Of a stretch of 13,409 nt of DNA, positions 7,802-13,409 are shown piece after piece. The DNA comes from JAZKAD01 sp040389305 (GTDB lineage: Bacteria; Pseudomonadota; Alphaproteobacteria; Rickettsiales; Rickettsiaceae): the NCBI GenBank assembly GCA_040389305.1, contig JAZKAD010000023.1:1-13409 (forward strand), in the 5' to 3' direction. Position 1 is the stretch's first letter; each line of letters opens with the position of its first letter. The position numbers and the translations under genes are program-made. The notes under the pieces are model-generated. The model was given only the letters and a program-made list of their open reading frames with translations, did not search any database and had not been told where the DNA came from.

Positions 7802-8110
7802 CTAATGCCGCAGTAACCAATCTTTGATTTGCAGTAACCAATCTTTGATTTTGTTGGTAGTAGCAATATTATTTGGATTAAGCTTTGTAGCTAAATCAAA
7901 GGCAATTCTGGCTTCTTTATATCTACTCAACTTTTCTAAAGCCACTCCTTTATCATAATAAGCATCAGCATCCTCCAATTTACCTTGGTCCTCCAAGCTA
8001 TTCGCTTTGTCAAAATGCTTTTGGTGATCTGCAAAGGCTGCTTTCTGGAAGAGCGATCCACCAAGAAGCGCGGCAAAAAGAAATGCAGTTATTTTTTTTC
8101 TAAAATTCAC
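7802..8110 (-). CDS. Small exported tetratricopeptide-repeat protein
   Basis: A 102-residue protein with a signal peptide (KK, then hydrophobic 8-20, with a probable cut after AFA at 27) and about two tetratricopeptide-type helical pairs: residues 31-64 (with KANSLEDQGKLEDADAYYDK) and 65-85 (with YKEARIAFDLATKLNPNN). TPR units bind other proteins, so a periplasmic adaptor role is possible, but no function can be assigned. The C-terminus holds an exact 7-residue repeat (IKDWLLQ, then IKDWLLR) caused by a 21-bp tandem duplication. It has its own candidate promoter. It converges on the dipeptidase gene with only 31 bp between the stops. Confidence 0.8.
   Translation of the reverse strand: MNFRKKITAFLFAALLGGSLFQKAAFADHQKHFDKANSLEDQGKLEDADAYYDKGVALEKLSRYKEARIAFDLATKLNPNNIATTNKIKDWLLQIKDWLLRH
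7810..7851. repeat. Perfect 21-bp tandem duplication inside the TPR gene
   Basis: Bases 7810-7830 and 7831-7851 are identical (each starts gcagtaacca and ends ttgattt). The unit is a multiple of three and adds seven residues to the C-terminus of the TPR protein without a frameshift. The exact identity suggests a recent event. Confidence 0.97.
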
Positions 8111-8141
8111 AAAACCAGCTCTACTATAGAATTAAGTAACT

Positions 8142-8170
8142 ATAATATTCAGCTTTAAAGCCCTAAGCAA
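8142..8170 (-). promoter_or_regulatory. Candidate sigma70 promoter for the TPR gene
   Basis: On the minus strand, TTGCTT (8165-8170) and TATTAT (8142-8147) are 17 bases apart. The predicted start is near 8135, giving a leader of about 25 bases to ATG 8110. Confidence 0.42.
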
Positions 8171-8220
8171 GGATAAGAGTTGCATGAGTATATATTTAGT
8201 AAGATCATTAGAACTATGCA

Positions 8221-8733
8221 TTATTTTTGCCTATTTAGAATTTCCGTAAGGTCACTAATGGCCTTAGTTAAATTTAATATTTCCATTTCGCGGAGATGAT
8301 CGAATTTTTGATGCAGTAGTTCTATTTCAAGTTCCGCTTTAACGTTGATATGATGATCCTCATTTGCAGCCTTTCTATCAATAGCCTGCTGTCTATTCTG
8401 ACTCATCATAATAAATGGTGCTGCATAGGCCGCCTGGAATGAAAGCGCTAGATTTAATAAAATAAAAGGATAAGGATCCCATTGCTTGATATATACCGTT
8501 ACGTTTAGTACTATCCATATAAGTAATACAGTAGTCTGTATCACAATGAATTTCCACGAACCCATGGTACTAGAGACCTTGTCAGCTATACGCTGCCCTA
8601 TAGTTAGATCGGGATCATCATTAATTTCATTTTCTATAGAAGTACGGTTTTGCTTACTTAATCTCCTAAGTGCAGCAAGTGTTAGCTCTTCAGTCTTGTG
8701 AAGTGCAATTTTTAAATCAGTTAAAGTGTGCAT
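8221..8733 (-). CDS. DUF1003-family two-helix membrane protein
   Basis: A 170-residue membrane protein. The family signature is clear: GQRIADKVSSTMGSW (46-60), then a membrane helix at about 60-82, then WDPYPFILLN (85-94) leading into a second helix at about 88-110 that ends AAPFIMMSQNRQ. The tail at 125-170 is charged and helical, possibly a coiled coil. DUF1003 proteins are widespread and uncharacterised; no function is claimed. The hydrophilic N-terminus (1-45) and the tail are likely cytoplasmic. Start ATG 8733 is the first in frame with good family coverage. It stands alone on the minus strand between the TPR and Nudix genes, with 110 bp and 224 bp gaps, so it may be transcribed separately. 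Confidence 0.9.
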   Translation of the reverse strand: MHTLTDLKIALHKTEELTLAALRRLSKQNRTSIENEINDDPDLTIGQRIADKVSSTMGSWKFIVIQTTVLLIWIVLNVTVYIKQWDPYPFILLNLALSFQAAYAAPFIMMSQNRQQAIDRKAANEDHHINVKAELEIELLHQKFDHLREMEILNLTKAISDLTEILNRQK

Positions 8734-8777
8734 AGATAAACCATCTAAATTTGAGACTTAATACTTATTCAGACGCA

Positions 8778-8798
8778 GGCTTATGACGGCAATAAGCC
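8778..8798. promoter_or_regulatory. Hairpin in the putative 5' leader of the DUF1003 gene
   Basis: A perfect 7-bp stem GGCTTAT/ATAAGCC with a 7-base loop, 45-65 bases upstream of the DUF1003 start. No U-tract follows on either strand, so a terminator is unlikely. A weak promoter-like pair further upstream (TTAAAT at 8842-8847 and TATATT at 8819-8824, 17-base spacer, minus strand) would place the hairpin in the transcript. Function is unknown. Confidence 0.35.
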
Positions 8799-8935
8799 CA
8801 GAGTTATTTGTACTTCTAAATATAGTACCGAGCAAATGTTAATTTAACAAGCCCTATCTTATCGTTTCTTTTTGATTATTAGTATATATTTGTCTCTAGT
8901 TTATAAAGAGATAATCCACTTAAGTCCCACATCAA

Positions 8936-8947
8936 AACTCTAGAGTT
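8936..8947. repeat. 12-bp perfect palindrome downstream of the Nudix gene
   Basis: AACTCTAGAGTT reads the same on both strands and lies 10 bases past the Nudix stop codon. On the minus strand it continues into TTGATG rather than a U-run, so it is a poor terminator. It may be a chance site in AT-rich DNA. Confidence 0.35.
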
Positions 8948-8957
8948 GCCTGATAGA

Positions 8958-9881
8958 CTACTGAGAATAATAGGATTTAAAAGCGGGATTTGGTATAACA
9001 TACAGCACGCTGCTATCAGATATAAATCTTGTTGTTTGGTCATCCGTTATAGACTTAAGCGGTTCAATATACGCGGGTAAAAACTTTTTACCAAATTTGG
9101 TGACTTCGCCAGTTGTAAGCTGCTTAAGTGGTACCCATGCATAATTTACCACCTCCTTATTATCAATCTTTACAACTGTTTGCTCTACAACATCTGCTGT
9201 AAAATAAAAAGCGTTATAATTTTTATTCACTCCCAGATGAATACTATTGCTAACAGCTAATAAGGAGAGTTGATCTCGTGAAAATTTAATACCTACCTCC
9301 TCCATGGCTTCTCTTATAGCGGTATCAATAGCAAGTTCTTTGTCATTGCTATAACCCCCAGGGATAGTTAGCGTATTTTTATCATATTCATTAATAACCA
9401 AAACTTCTTTTGTGTGAGTTTTGGAATTATAGCGTGTAACGAATATTGCCGCTCCACCAGCTGCATTACTGATATTAGGTACAGCACGACCATTACGATA
9501 TATATATACTAAATGGTTATCAGTCTTATTAAGATCATGAAGTTCAAAGGCTAGATTATCTATTACTTTTTTTCCTAGATCTCCTAGAGCAATAGGGAGG
9601 TGGAGTAAAATAGCTCGTTTACTCCATTTGTTATGAAGTATATTACGAATATTTTCTAAATCACTTATAGTATTGGAGTTTTGATGAGTTAGATGAATAA
9701 CTAAGTTACCGTATTTATCAAGCTCATGTTCATAATCTTTGATATATGACATTACCTCCTTGGGGAGGTCAGTAACCGTAACATTACCATCTAAAGCGAG
9801 GCAGGGAGGTGAATTAAATAGACAGAGACCGCTTAGTAAATACAAATATGCTAGATAAAGTTTATTAATTTTTACTATCAT
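8958..9881 (-). CDS. Exported Nudix hydrolase with an unrecognised N-terminal region
   Basis: A 307-residue protein with an N-terminal signal peptide (about 1-29, basic then LYLAYLYLLSG, possible cut near CLA-LDG), an unrecognised region at about 30-138, and a Nudix domain at about 140-270. The Nudix box is perfect: Gly176, five residues, Glu182, seven residues, then REAMEEVGI (190-198), so pyrophosphate-bond hydrolysis of a nucleoside diphosphate derivative is expected. The substrate cannot be told from sequence. Most Nudix enzymes are cytoplasmic, so export is unusual. The start lies only 34 bp after the 3' end of tRNA-Ser on the same strand, with no room for an obvious separate promoter, so it may be read from the tRNA promoter. 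There is no strong ribosome binding site. No lipobox fits around Cys20. Confidence 0.83.
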   Translation of the reverse strand: MIVKINKLYLAYLYLLSGLCLFNSPPCLALDGNVTVTDLPKEVMSYIKDYEHELDKYGNLVIHLTHQNSNTISDLENIRNILHNKWSKRAILLHLPIALGDLGKKVIDNLAFELHDLNKTDNHLVYIYRNGRAVPNISNAAGGAAIFVTRYNSKTHTKEVLVINEYDKNTLTIPGGYSNDKELAIDTAIREAMEEVGIKFSRDQLSLLAVSNSIHLGVNKNYNAFYFTADVVEQTVVKIDNKEVVNYAWVPLKQLTTGEVTKFGKKFLPAYIEPLKSITDDQTTRFISDSSVLYVIPNPAFKSYYSQ

Positions 9882-9915
9882 TTAGATAGCACTCTCGCTC
9901 TAGACTTTAATTAAA

Positions 9916-10003
9916 TGGCGGAGAAGAGGGGATTCGAACCCCTGACACGTTGCCGTGAACACGCTTTCCAGGCGGGCGCCTTAAACCACTCGGCCACTTC
10001 TCC
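9916..10003 (-). tRNA. tRNA-Ser (anticodon GGA)
   Basis: Class II tRNA with a 7-bp acceptor stem (GGAGAAG/CTTCTCC), anticodon loop CTGGAAA (anticodon GGA, reads UCC and UCU), a long variable arm (CACG/CGTG around GCAA), T stem AGGGG/CCCCT with TTCGAAT, discriminator G and an encoded CCA. The anticodon stem CCCGC/GCGTG has one C-U mismatch at its second pair (28-42). It is divergent from tRNA-Thr and followed by the Nudix gene. Confidence 0.96.
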
Positions 10004-10017
10004 AGTATCGACTCCAA

Positions 10018-10046
10018 CTTATATACTACCCACGAAGGATATTCAA
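10018..10046 (-). promoter_or_regulatory. Promoter of tRNA-Ser
   Basis: On the minus strand, TTGAAT (10041-10046) and TATAAG (10018-10023) are 17 bases apart, giving a start about eight bases before the tRNA 5' end. The fit to sigma70 and to the tRNA position is good. Confidence 0.62.
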
Positions 10047-10054
10047 ATAATTTA

Positions 10055-10083
10055 TTGCAAAATCATCTATCGTTTTATATCAT
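10055..10083 (+). promoter_or_regulatory. Promoter of tRNA-Thr
   Basis: TTGCAA (10055-10060) and TATCAT (10078-10083) are 17 bases apart, placing the start near 10090, just before the tRNA at 10096. Its -35 box is only eight bases from the -35 box of the divergent tRNA-Ser promoter. Confidence 0.62.
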
Positions 10084-10095
10084 GCTGGTCGATGG

Positions 10096-10171
10096 GCCGA
10101 TGTAGCTCAGTTGGTAGAGCAACACATTCGTAATGTGTGGGTCGGGAGTTCGAGTCTCTTTATCGGCACCA
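10096..10171 (+). tRNA. tRNA-Thr (anticodon CGU)
   Basis: A 76-base cloverleaf: acceptor GCCGATG/TATCGGC (one G-U pair), D stem GCTC/GAGC, anticodon stem ACACA/TGTGT with loop TTCGTAA (anticodon CGU, reads ACG), T stem GGGAG/CTCTT with two G-U pairs, discriminator A and encoded CCA. A run of six T follows at 10172-10177, without a separate hairpin. Confidence 0.96.
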
Positions 10172-10197
10172 TTTTTTAAACTCTTCAATCTTTGAAC

Positions 10198-10226
10198 TTG
10201 TCAATCAGTTGCTTCTTGAGTATACT
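10198..10226 (+). promoter_or_regulatory. Promoter of tRNA-Leu
   Basis: TTGTCA (10198-10203) and TATACT (10221-10226) with a 17-base spacer, close to the sigma70 consensus and the strongest promoter seen in this window. The predicted start near 10233 leaves a leader of about 36 bases to be removed by RNase P. Confidence 0.68.
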
Positions 10227-10268
10227 GTCCTGAAGTTTAAGGTTGATATTGAAGAAAATTCATATTCT

Positions 10269-10354
10269 GCCCGCGTGATGGAATGGTAGACATAACGGAC
10301 TTAAAATCCGTGGGGCTTTAGCCCTTGCCGGTTCAAGTCCGGCCGCGGGTACCA
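10269..10354 (+). tRNA. tRNA-Leu (anticodon UAA)
   Basis: An 86-base class II tRNA: acceptor GCCCGCG/CGCGGGT, anticodon stem ACGGA/TCCGT with loop CTTAAAA (anticodon UAA, reads UUA and UUG), variable arm GGGC/GCCC around TTTA, T stem GCCGG/CCGGC with TTCAAGT, discriminator A and encoded CCA. UUA codons are common in these AT-rich genes. Confidence 0.97.
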
Positions 10355-10499
10355 TATTTGACTTTGTAGATTTGCAGGCCTAGGAGTCCCCGCTGCTTTA
10401 GATGCTAAATATATACCAGAAACTTTATTCACTAGGCTTATATTTCTCTATAGCTTTATTCGAGCTTTTTAGATATTGCATACAAAAATATTAAATCCC

Positions 10500-11051
10500 A
10501 TGTTTATCCAAACCGAAGAAACTCCAAACCCAAATGCCATTAAATTCCTACCTGGCACTAGTATAAATCATGACGATCCTATATTTATAACAGAGGCTGA
10601 TGACTGCAATAGCAGCTTAGCTCGCAAGCTTTTTTCTCTAGAAGGCATTGAGGGTATATTCTTTGGAAGTGATTTTATTACAATAACAAAATCAGATAGC
10701 GCTTACTGGGATGCAATGAAACCTCAAATAATTATGGTAGTAATGGACCATTTGCTTGCAGGTCTTCCAGTTTTTGATAACATGGAAAGACGCAGCGTAG
10801 ATATAGATCCGAGTACTCTAAACGATATCGAGCTGGAGATTCTAGAGATCATAGAAACCAAAGTAAGGCCATCTGTTGCTATGGACGGCGGTGATATAGT
10901 GTACAAAGGCTTTGAAGGTGGAGTAGTTTTGGTTGAATTAAGAGGGGCTTGTTCTGGCTGCCCAAGTTCAACTTTAACTCTAAAAAAAGGCATTGAGTCA
11001 ATGCTCCAGCACTACGTACCTAGCGTAAGAGCCGTAGAGGCTATCAATTAA
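10500..11051 (+). CDS. NifU-like iron-sulfur cluster scaffold (Nfu type)
   Basis: A 183-residue cytoplasmic protein that carries and delivers Fe-S clusters. An N-terminal Nfu domain (about 3-90, beginning IQTEETPNPNAIKFLPG) is followed by the NifU C-terminal domain (about 108-180) with the cluster-binding Cys151-x2-Cys154 in GACSGCPSSTLTL. This is the usual alphaproteobacterial and mitochondrial NFU1 arrangement. I choose ATG 10500 because family members begin with MFIQTE; the frame is open to a TTG at 10476, which would add eight residues without family likeness. The gene lies 145 bp after tRNA-Leu with no clear promoter seen, and 42 bp before the DUF2125 gene. Confidence 0.94.
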   Translation: MFIQTEETPNPNAIKFLPGTSINHDDPIFITEADDCNSSLARKLFSLEGIEGIFFGSDFITITKSDSAYWDAMKPQIIMVVMDHLLAGLPVFDNMERRSVDIDPSTLNDIELEILEIIETKVRPSVAMDGGDIVYKGFEGGVVLVELRGACSGCPSSTLTLKKGIESMLQHYVPSVRAVEAIN

Positions 11052-11093
11052 CAAGCAGGCCTTCAAACTGGCCGCTAATAAATGAGCTACTGA

Positions 11094-12077
11094 GTGATAA
11101 GGAAAATTTTACTTGCTCTATTTTTGCTATACTCGGCAATATGGTTATCTATAGCTTATTTACTTAAGCAAGAAATTTCTAATTTTATTACTAAAAAATC
11201 TGATCAAGTCATTGTTAGTTATAAAGATCTTCAATTTTCTGGATTTCCAAATAAATGGCAATTTACTTTTCAAAACCCTGTGATCGAAGTAAATTCACGG
11301 GACTCTATTCAAATATTTAGTAGTCCATTTTTTGGTGTTGCCTTCAATTTAGGATTGAACGTTATCAAGTTAATTCCAAGTCTTGAGACCCTCGTGGAAG
11401 TCAAAACAAATGATATTCCCATTCTCTATAAGATTAACTTGAATTCTATACCCAAAATTAAATCTAAACTTCACTATCCTTTGTTTTGGAAAGATTCAGC
11501 CGAAATAGATACTATATCAGTAGCTATACCCTCTATAATACTTAGTGCAGACCAAGAGATAATGGACCTAAGCGACTTGGAGCTCAGTATAAAATCTACA
11601 ATATCTGGCAAAGACGAGAGTCTGAATATCAGGGCTAGTGGAGAATATGAAGGCCTCAAAGAAGTTTTTGGTGTTGATTTCCTACAGTTCGAGCTAGCAG
11701 GAGATCTAGGATATTATGTTGATGAAATAAACAACAAGATTTTTATGCAGAATATCAAAATAGATACACTAGATATAGCCCTAGAAGATGAAGTTGCTTT
11801 AGATGTATCGGGAAAAATAACCCTTAAAAAAGAATGGGTTGGAACTGAAGGACGTTTTGATGTAGCGCTTCAAAATTATCCAGAGCTCATAGATCGCTTA
11901 TGGCCAAATGACTTATTTGTATCAAAGTACGATATAAAGCGCCTAATAGATAGGACTATGGGCGTTGGAGCCTTAGACGCTGAATTCGTTCTTACCCTTT
12001 CAGATAAAGGCTTTATGCTGAACGATATCAATATTATAGATTTTTATAGAGAGAACGAAAATGAAAAGAACAATTGA
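11094..12077 (+). CDS. DUF2125-like exported or membrane-anchored protein
   Basis: A 327-residue protein with an N-terminal membrane segment (about 4-25) and a long beta-rich remainder expected in the periplasm. FSGFPNKWQFTFQNP (48-62) resembles the SGFPFR-like hallmark of DUF2125, a family mainly of alphaproteobacteria with unknown function, so the assignment is tentative. It starts at GTG 11094; an ATG at 11082 in the same frame meets a stop after three codons, so GTG is the only sensible start. The 3' end overlaps the next gene by 17 bases, and that gene's ribosome binding region (agagagaacg) lies within this coding sequence, indicating translational coupling. Confidence 0.72.
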   Translation: MIRKILLALFLLYSAIWLSIAYLLKQEISNFITKKSDQVIVSYKDLQFSGFPNKWQFTFQNPVIEVNSRDSIQIFSSPFFGVAFNLGLNVIKLIPSLETLVEVKTNDIPILYKINLNSIPKIKSKLHYPLFWKDSAEIDTISVAIPSIILSADQEIMDLSDLELSIKSTISGKDESLNIRASGEYEGLKEVFGVDFLQFELAGDLGYYVDEINNKIFMQNIKIDTLDIALEDEVALDVSGKITLKKEWVGTEGRFDVALQNYPELIDRLWPNDLFVSKYDIKRLIDRTMGVGALDAEFVLTLSDKGFMLNDINIIDFYRENENEKNN

Positions 12078-12636
12078 TGAAATTTTTAATGATAGAACCT
12101 GCTACCACTTTACCGATCAACCTATAGAGCATAATCTTTTGACGGAGATGTATGATTTGATGAAGCTTGGCCCTACTTCCGCTAATTCATGCCCTCTTAG
12201 GATTGTATTTGTAGAGACTTCCGAGGCCAAAGAAAGGCTTTCTACTTGTGTTATGCCTGGTAATGCTGATAAAATTAAAATGGCTCCAGTAACGGCACTT
12301 TTTGCATATGATATGAAATTTTATGACAAAATACCTTATCTTTTTCCTCATATGCCAGCTATGAAAGATTATTTTAGCGGAAGTGCGGAAGTGACTATGC
12401 ATACAGCTACTCTTAACTCAGCTCTACAAGCGGCTTATTTTATGATGATAGCAAGAGGAAGAGGTCTTGGTTGTACACCAATGTCTGGCTTTAATATGGA
12501 AGCTGTAAATAAGGAGTTTTTAAGCGAAACAGATTATAAAATTAGTCTTATTTGCAGCCTTGGTTATCGCTCTACAAAGGAAGATCATCCAAGGATGCCG
12601 CGCCTTAGTTTCGAAGAGGTTTGTACTATAATTTAA
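12061..12636 (+). CDS. RutE/HadB-family nitroreductase (putative malonic semialdehyde reductase)
   Basis: A 191-residue flavin-dependent reductase of the nitroreductase fold. Matching stretches are LGPTSANSCPLRIVFV (37-52), ALQAAYFMMIARGRGLGCTP (121-140) and SLGYRSTKEDHPRMPRLSFE (166-185), the pattern of RutE/HadB proteins. RutE reduces malonic semialdehyde in E. coli uracil breakdown, but no other rut gene is nearby, so the true substrate is uncertain; a general quinone or aldehyde reductase is as likely. The length is normal. The ATG at 12061 overlaps the DUF2125 gene. A symporter gene follows after 16 bp, so the three genes may be one unit. Confidence 0.88.
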   Translation: MKRTIDEIFNDRTCYHFTDQPIEHNLLTEMYDLMKLGPTSANSCPLRIVFVETSEAKERLSTCVMPGNADKIKMAPVTALFAYDMKFYDKIPYLFPHMPAMKDYFSGSAEVTMHTATLNSALQAAYFMMIARGRGLGCTPMSGFNMEAVNKEFLSETDYKISLICSLGYRSTKEDHPRMPRLSFEEVCTII

Positions 12637-12652
12637 CCTAAAGAGTGAATAT

Positions 12653-13409
12653 ATGATATTCGGATATGATATTGATTTAGTAATATTTATAGGATTTATG
12701 GTCGCCAATCTAGCGATTGGTCTTCTATATAGCAGCGGTATAAAGAGTATCCGAGAATATGCAGTAGGTACCAAAACGTTCTCCACGGGAACTTTGACCG
12801 CGACTATTATTGCTACATGTGTTGGTGGTGGCAACGTAGTGGTAAGTATCGCTGAATCTTACAGACAAGGCCTATATTTTATCATTCCTTCATTAGGAGA
12901 GCCCCTAGCGCTTATTATTACGGGTTATTTTTTAGCCCCGCGCATGGCTGAGTTTTTGAATAATCTATCCATAGCCGAAGCTATGGGTGACCTATATGGA
13001 AAGCACGTCCGTTTGATTACAGCTATTGGATCTATTGTTCTTTGCATTGGAATTGTTGGGGCGGAGTTTAAAATCTCAGCCACAGTCCTTAAGCTATTCT
13101 TTAATGTTAATAGTTTTTATGCGGTTTTAGCTAGCGCAGTTATAGTCATACTATATTCCACTTTTGGTGGAATAAAGGCGGTTACATTTACTGATGTTAT
13201 ACAGTTTTTTACCTTCGGAACTATAGTCCCTCTTGTGTCCCTCGCTATCTGGGGTTCTGTTGGAGATCCTACTAAAGTCTTTGATCTCATCAATACAAAT
13301 CCAATGTTTAGTTTGAGCGAGGTATTCGATATCTCGAATCCAAAAATGCTAAACGCCTCTCTCTTGTTGCTATTTTTATTCAGAATTGCCCTTGTTTCGC
13401 GATGCGCGT
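12653..13409 (+). CDS. Sodium:solute symporter family protein, 5' part
   Basis: The first 252 residues of an SSS-family secondary transporter; the gene runs off the window. ATG 12653 has an AAGAG ribosome binding stretch eight bases upstream. Several membrane helices are visible (about 7-25, 48-66, 74-95, 120-138, 155-172, 183-201). YSTFGGIKAVTFTDVIQ (168-184) is the family hallmark, and GGGN at 58-61 fits the conserved loop after helix 2. Family members import solutes such as proline, pantothenate or sugars with sodium; the substrate cannot be told. Some bacteria fuse this domain to a histidine kinase, which the missing 3' end could show. The last residues (FRIALVSRCA) fit the family less well. 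Confidence 0.88.
   Translation, partial: MIFGYDIDLVIFIGFMVANLAIGLLYSSGIKSIREYAVGTKTFSTGTLTATIIATCVGGGNVVVSIAESYRQGLYFIIPSLGEPLALIITGYFLAPRMAEFLNNLSIAEAMGDLYGKHVRLITAIGSIVLCIGIVGAEFKISATVLKLFFNVNSFYAVLASAVIVILYSTFGGIKAVTFTDVIQFFTFGTIVPLVSLAIWGSVGDPTKVFDLINTNPMFSLSEVFDISNPKMLNASLLLLFLFRIALVSRCA

Noticed and set aside
9799..9834. Lipoprotein lipobox in the Nudix signal peptide
   Set aside because: The residue before Cys20 is Leu, and neither Cys20 nor Cys27 has a small residue at -1 with a Leu at -3 in a fitting position; ordinary signal peptidase cleavage is more likely.
9916..9942. Duplicated tRNA-Ser 3' end as an attachment-site pair for an island
   Set aside because: I looked for a second copy of the tRNA 3' segment across 7770-9915 and saw none, and no integrase is present.
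9915..10133. 72-residue open frame beginning MAEKRGFEPLTR
   Set aside because: It is the antisense of tRNA-Ser running into tRNA-Thr; this peptide is a well-known false gene call over tRNA-Ser.

Overview
The window looks like chromosomal DNA of an AT-rich alphaproteobacterium, most likely a host-associated member of the Rickettsiales or a similar intracellular lineage. This rests on recognition, not on a database search. The thymidylate kinase has features I associate with Rickettsia Tmk (TREIGGT in place of TREPGGT, then a VHEELL stretch). The set of ZapE/AFG1 ATPase, zinc-ribbon/DUF3426 protein, NifU-like scaffold, DUF2125 protein and D-Ala-D-Ala dipeptidase also fits. The presence of PBP2, PBP1A and LpxC shows a cell with peptidoglycan and lipid A. 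All three tRNA genes encode their CCA ends.

Layout: (1) 1-963, the 3' part of mrdA (PBP2) on +, convergent with (2) 1011-4030 on -, a two-gene unit of zinc-ribbon/DUF3426 protein followed by mrcA (PBP1A), with a good promoter at 4082-4110. (3) 4258-7770 on +, a compact string zapE, tmk, lpxC, vanX-like dipeptidase; a candidate lpxC promoter lies at 5972-5999. (4) 7802-9881 on -, three genes: a small secreted TPR protein with a 21-bp tandem duplication at its 3' end, a DUF1003 membrane protein, and an exported Nudix hydrolase with an unrecognised N-terminal region. (5) 9916-10354, tRNA-Ser(GGA) on - and tRNA-Thr(CGU) and tRNA-Leu(UAA) on +, with clear promoters. (6) 10500-13409 on +, nfu, a DUF2125 protein overlapping a RutE-type nitroreductase, and the start of a sodium:solute symporter cut by the window end.

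Most of the identifiable genes serve the envelope: PBP2 and PBP1A build the wall, LpxC commits to lipid A, and the exported dipeptidase removes or recycles D-Ala-D-Ala. The block in (4) looks accessory compared with the housekeeping genes on both sides and is where novelty is most likely. No stretch of more than 300 bases lacks a gene. The largest gaps are 4031-4257 (divergent promoter region), 8734-8957 (a hairpin and a short palindrome, no gene seen) and 10355-10499 (nothing clear). I found no CRISPR array, insertion sequence, rRNA or complete novel defence-type system.
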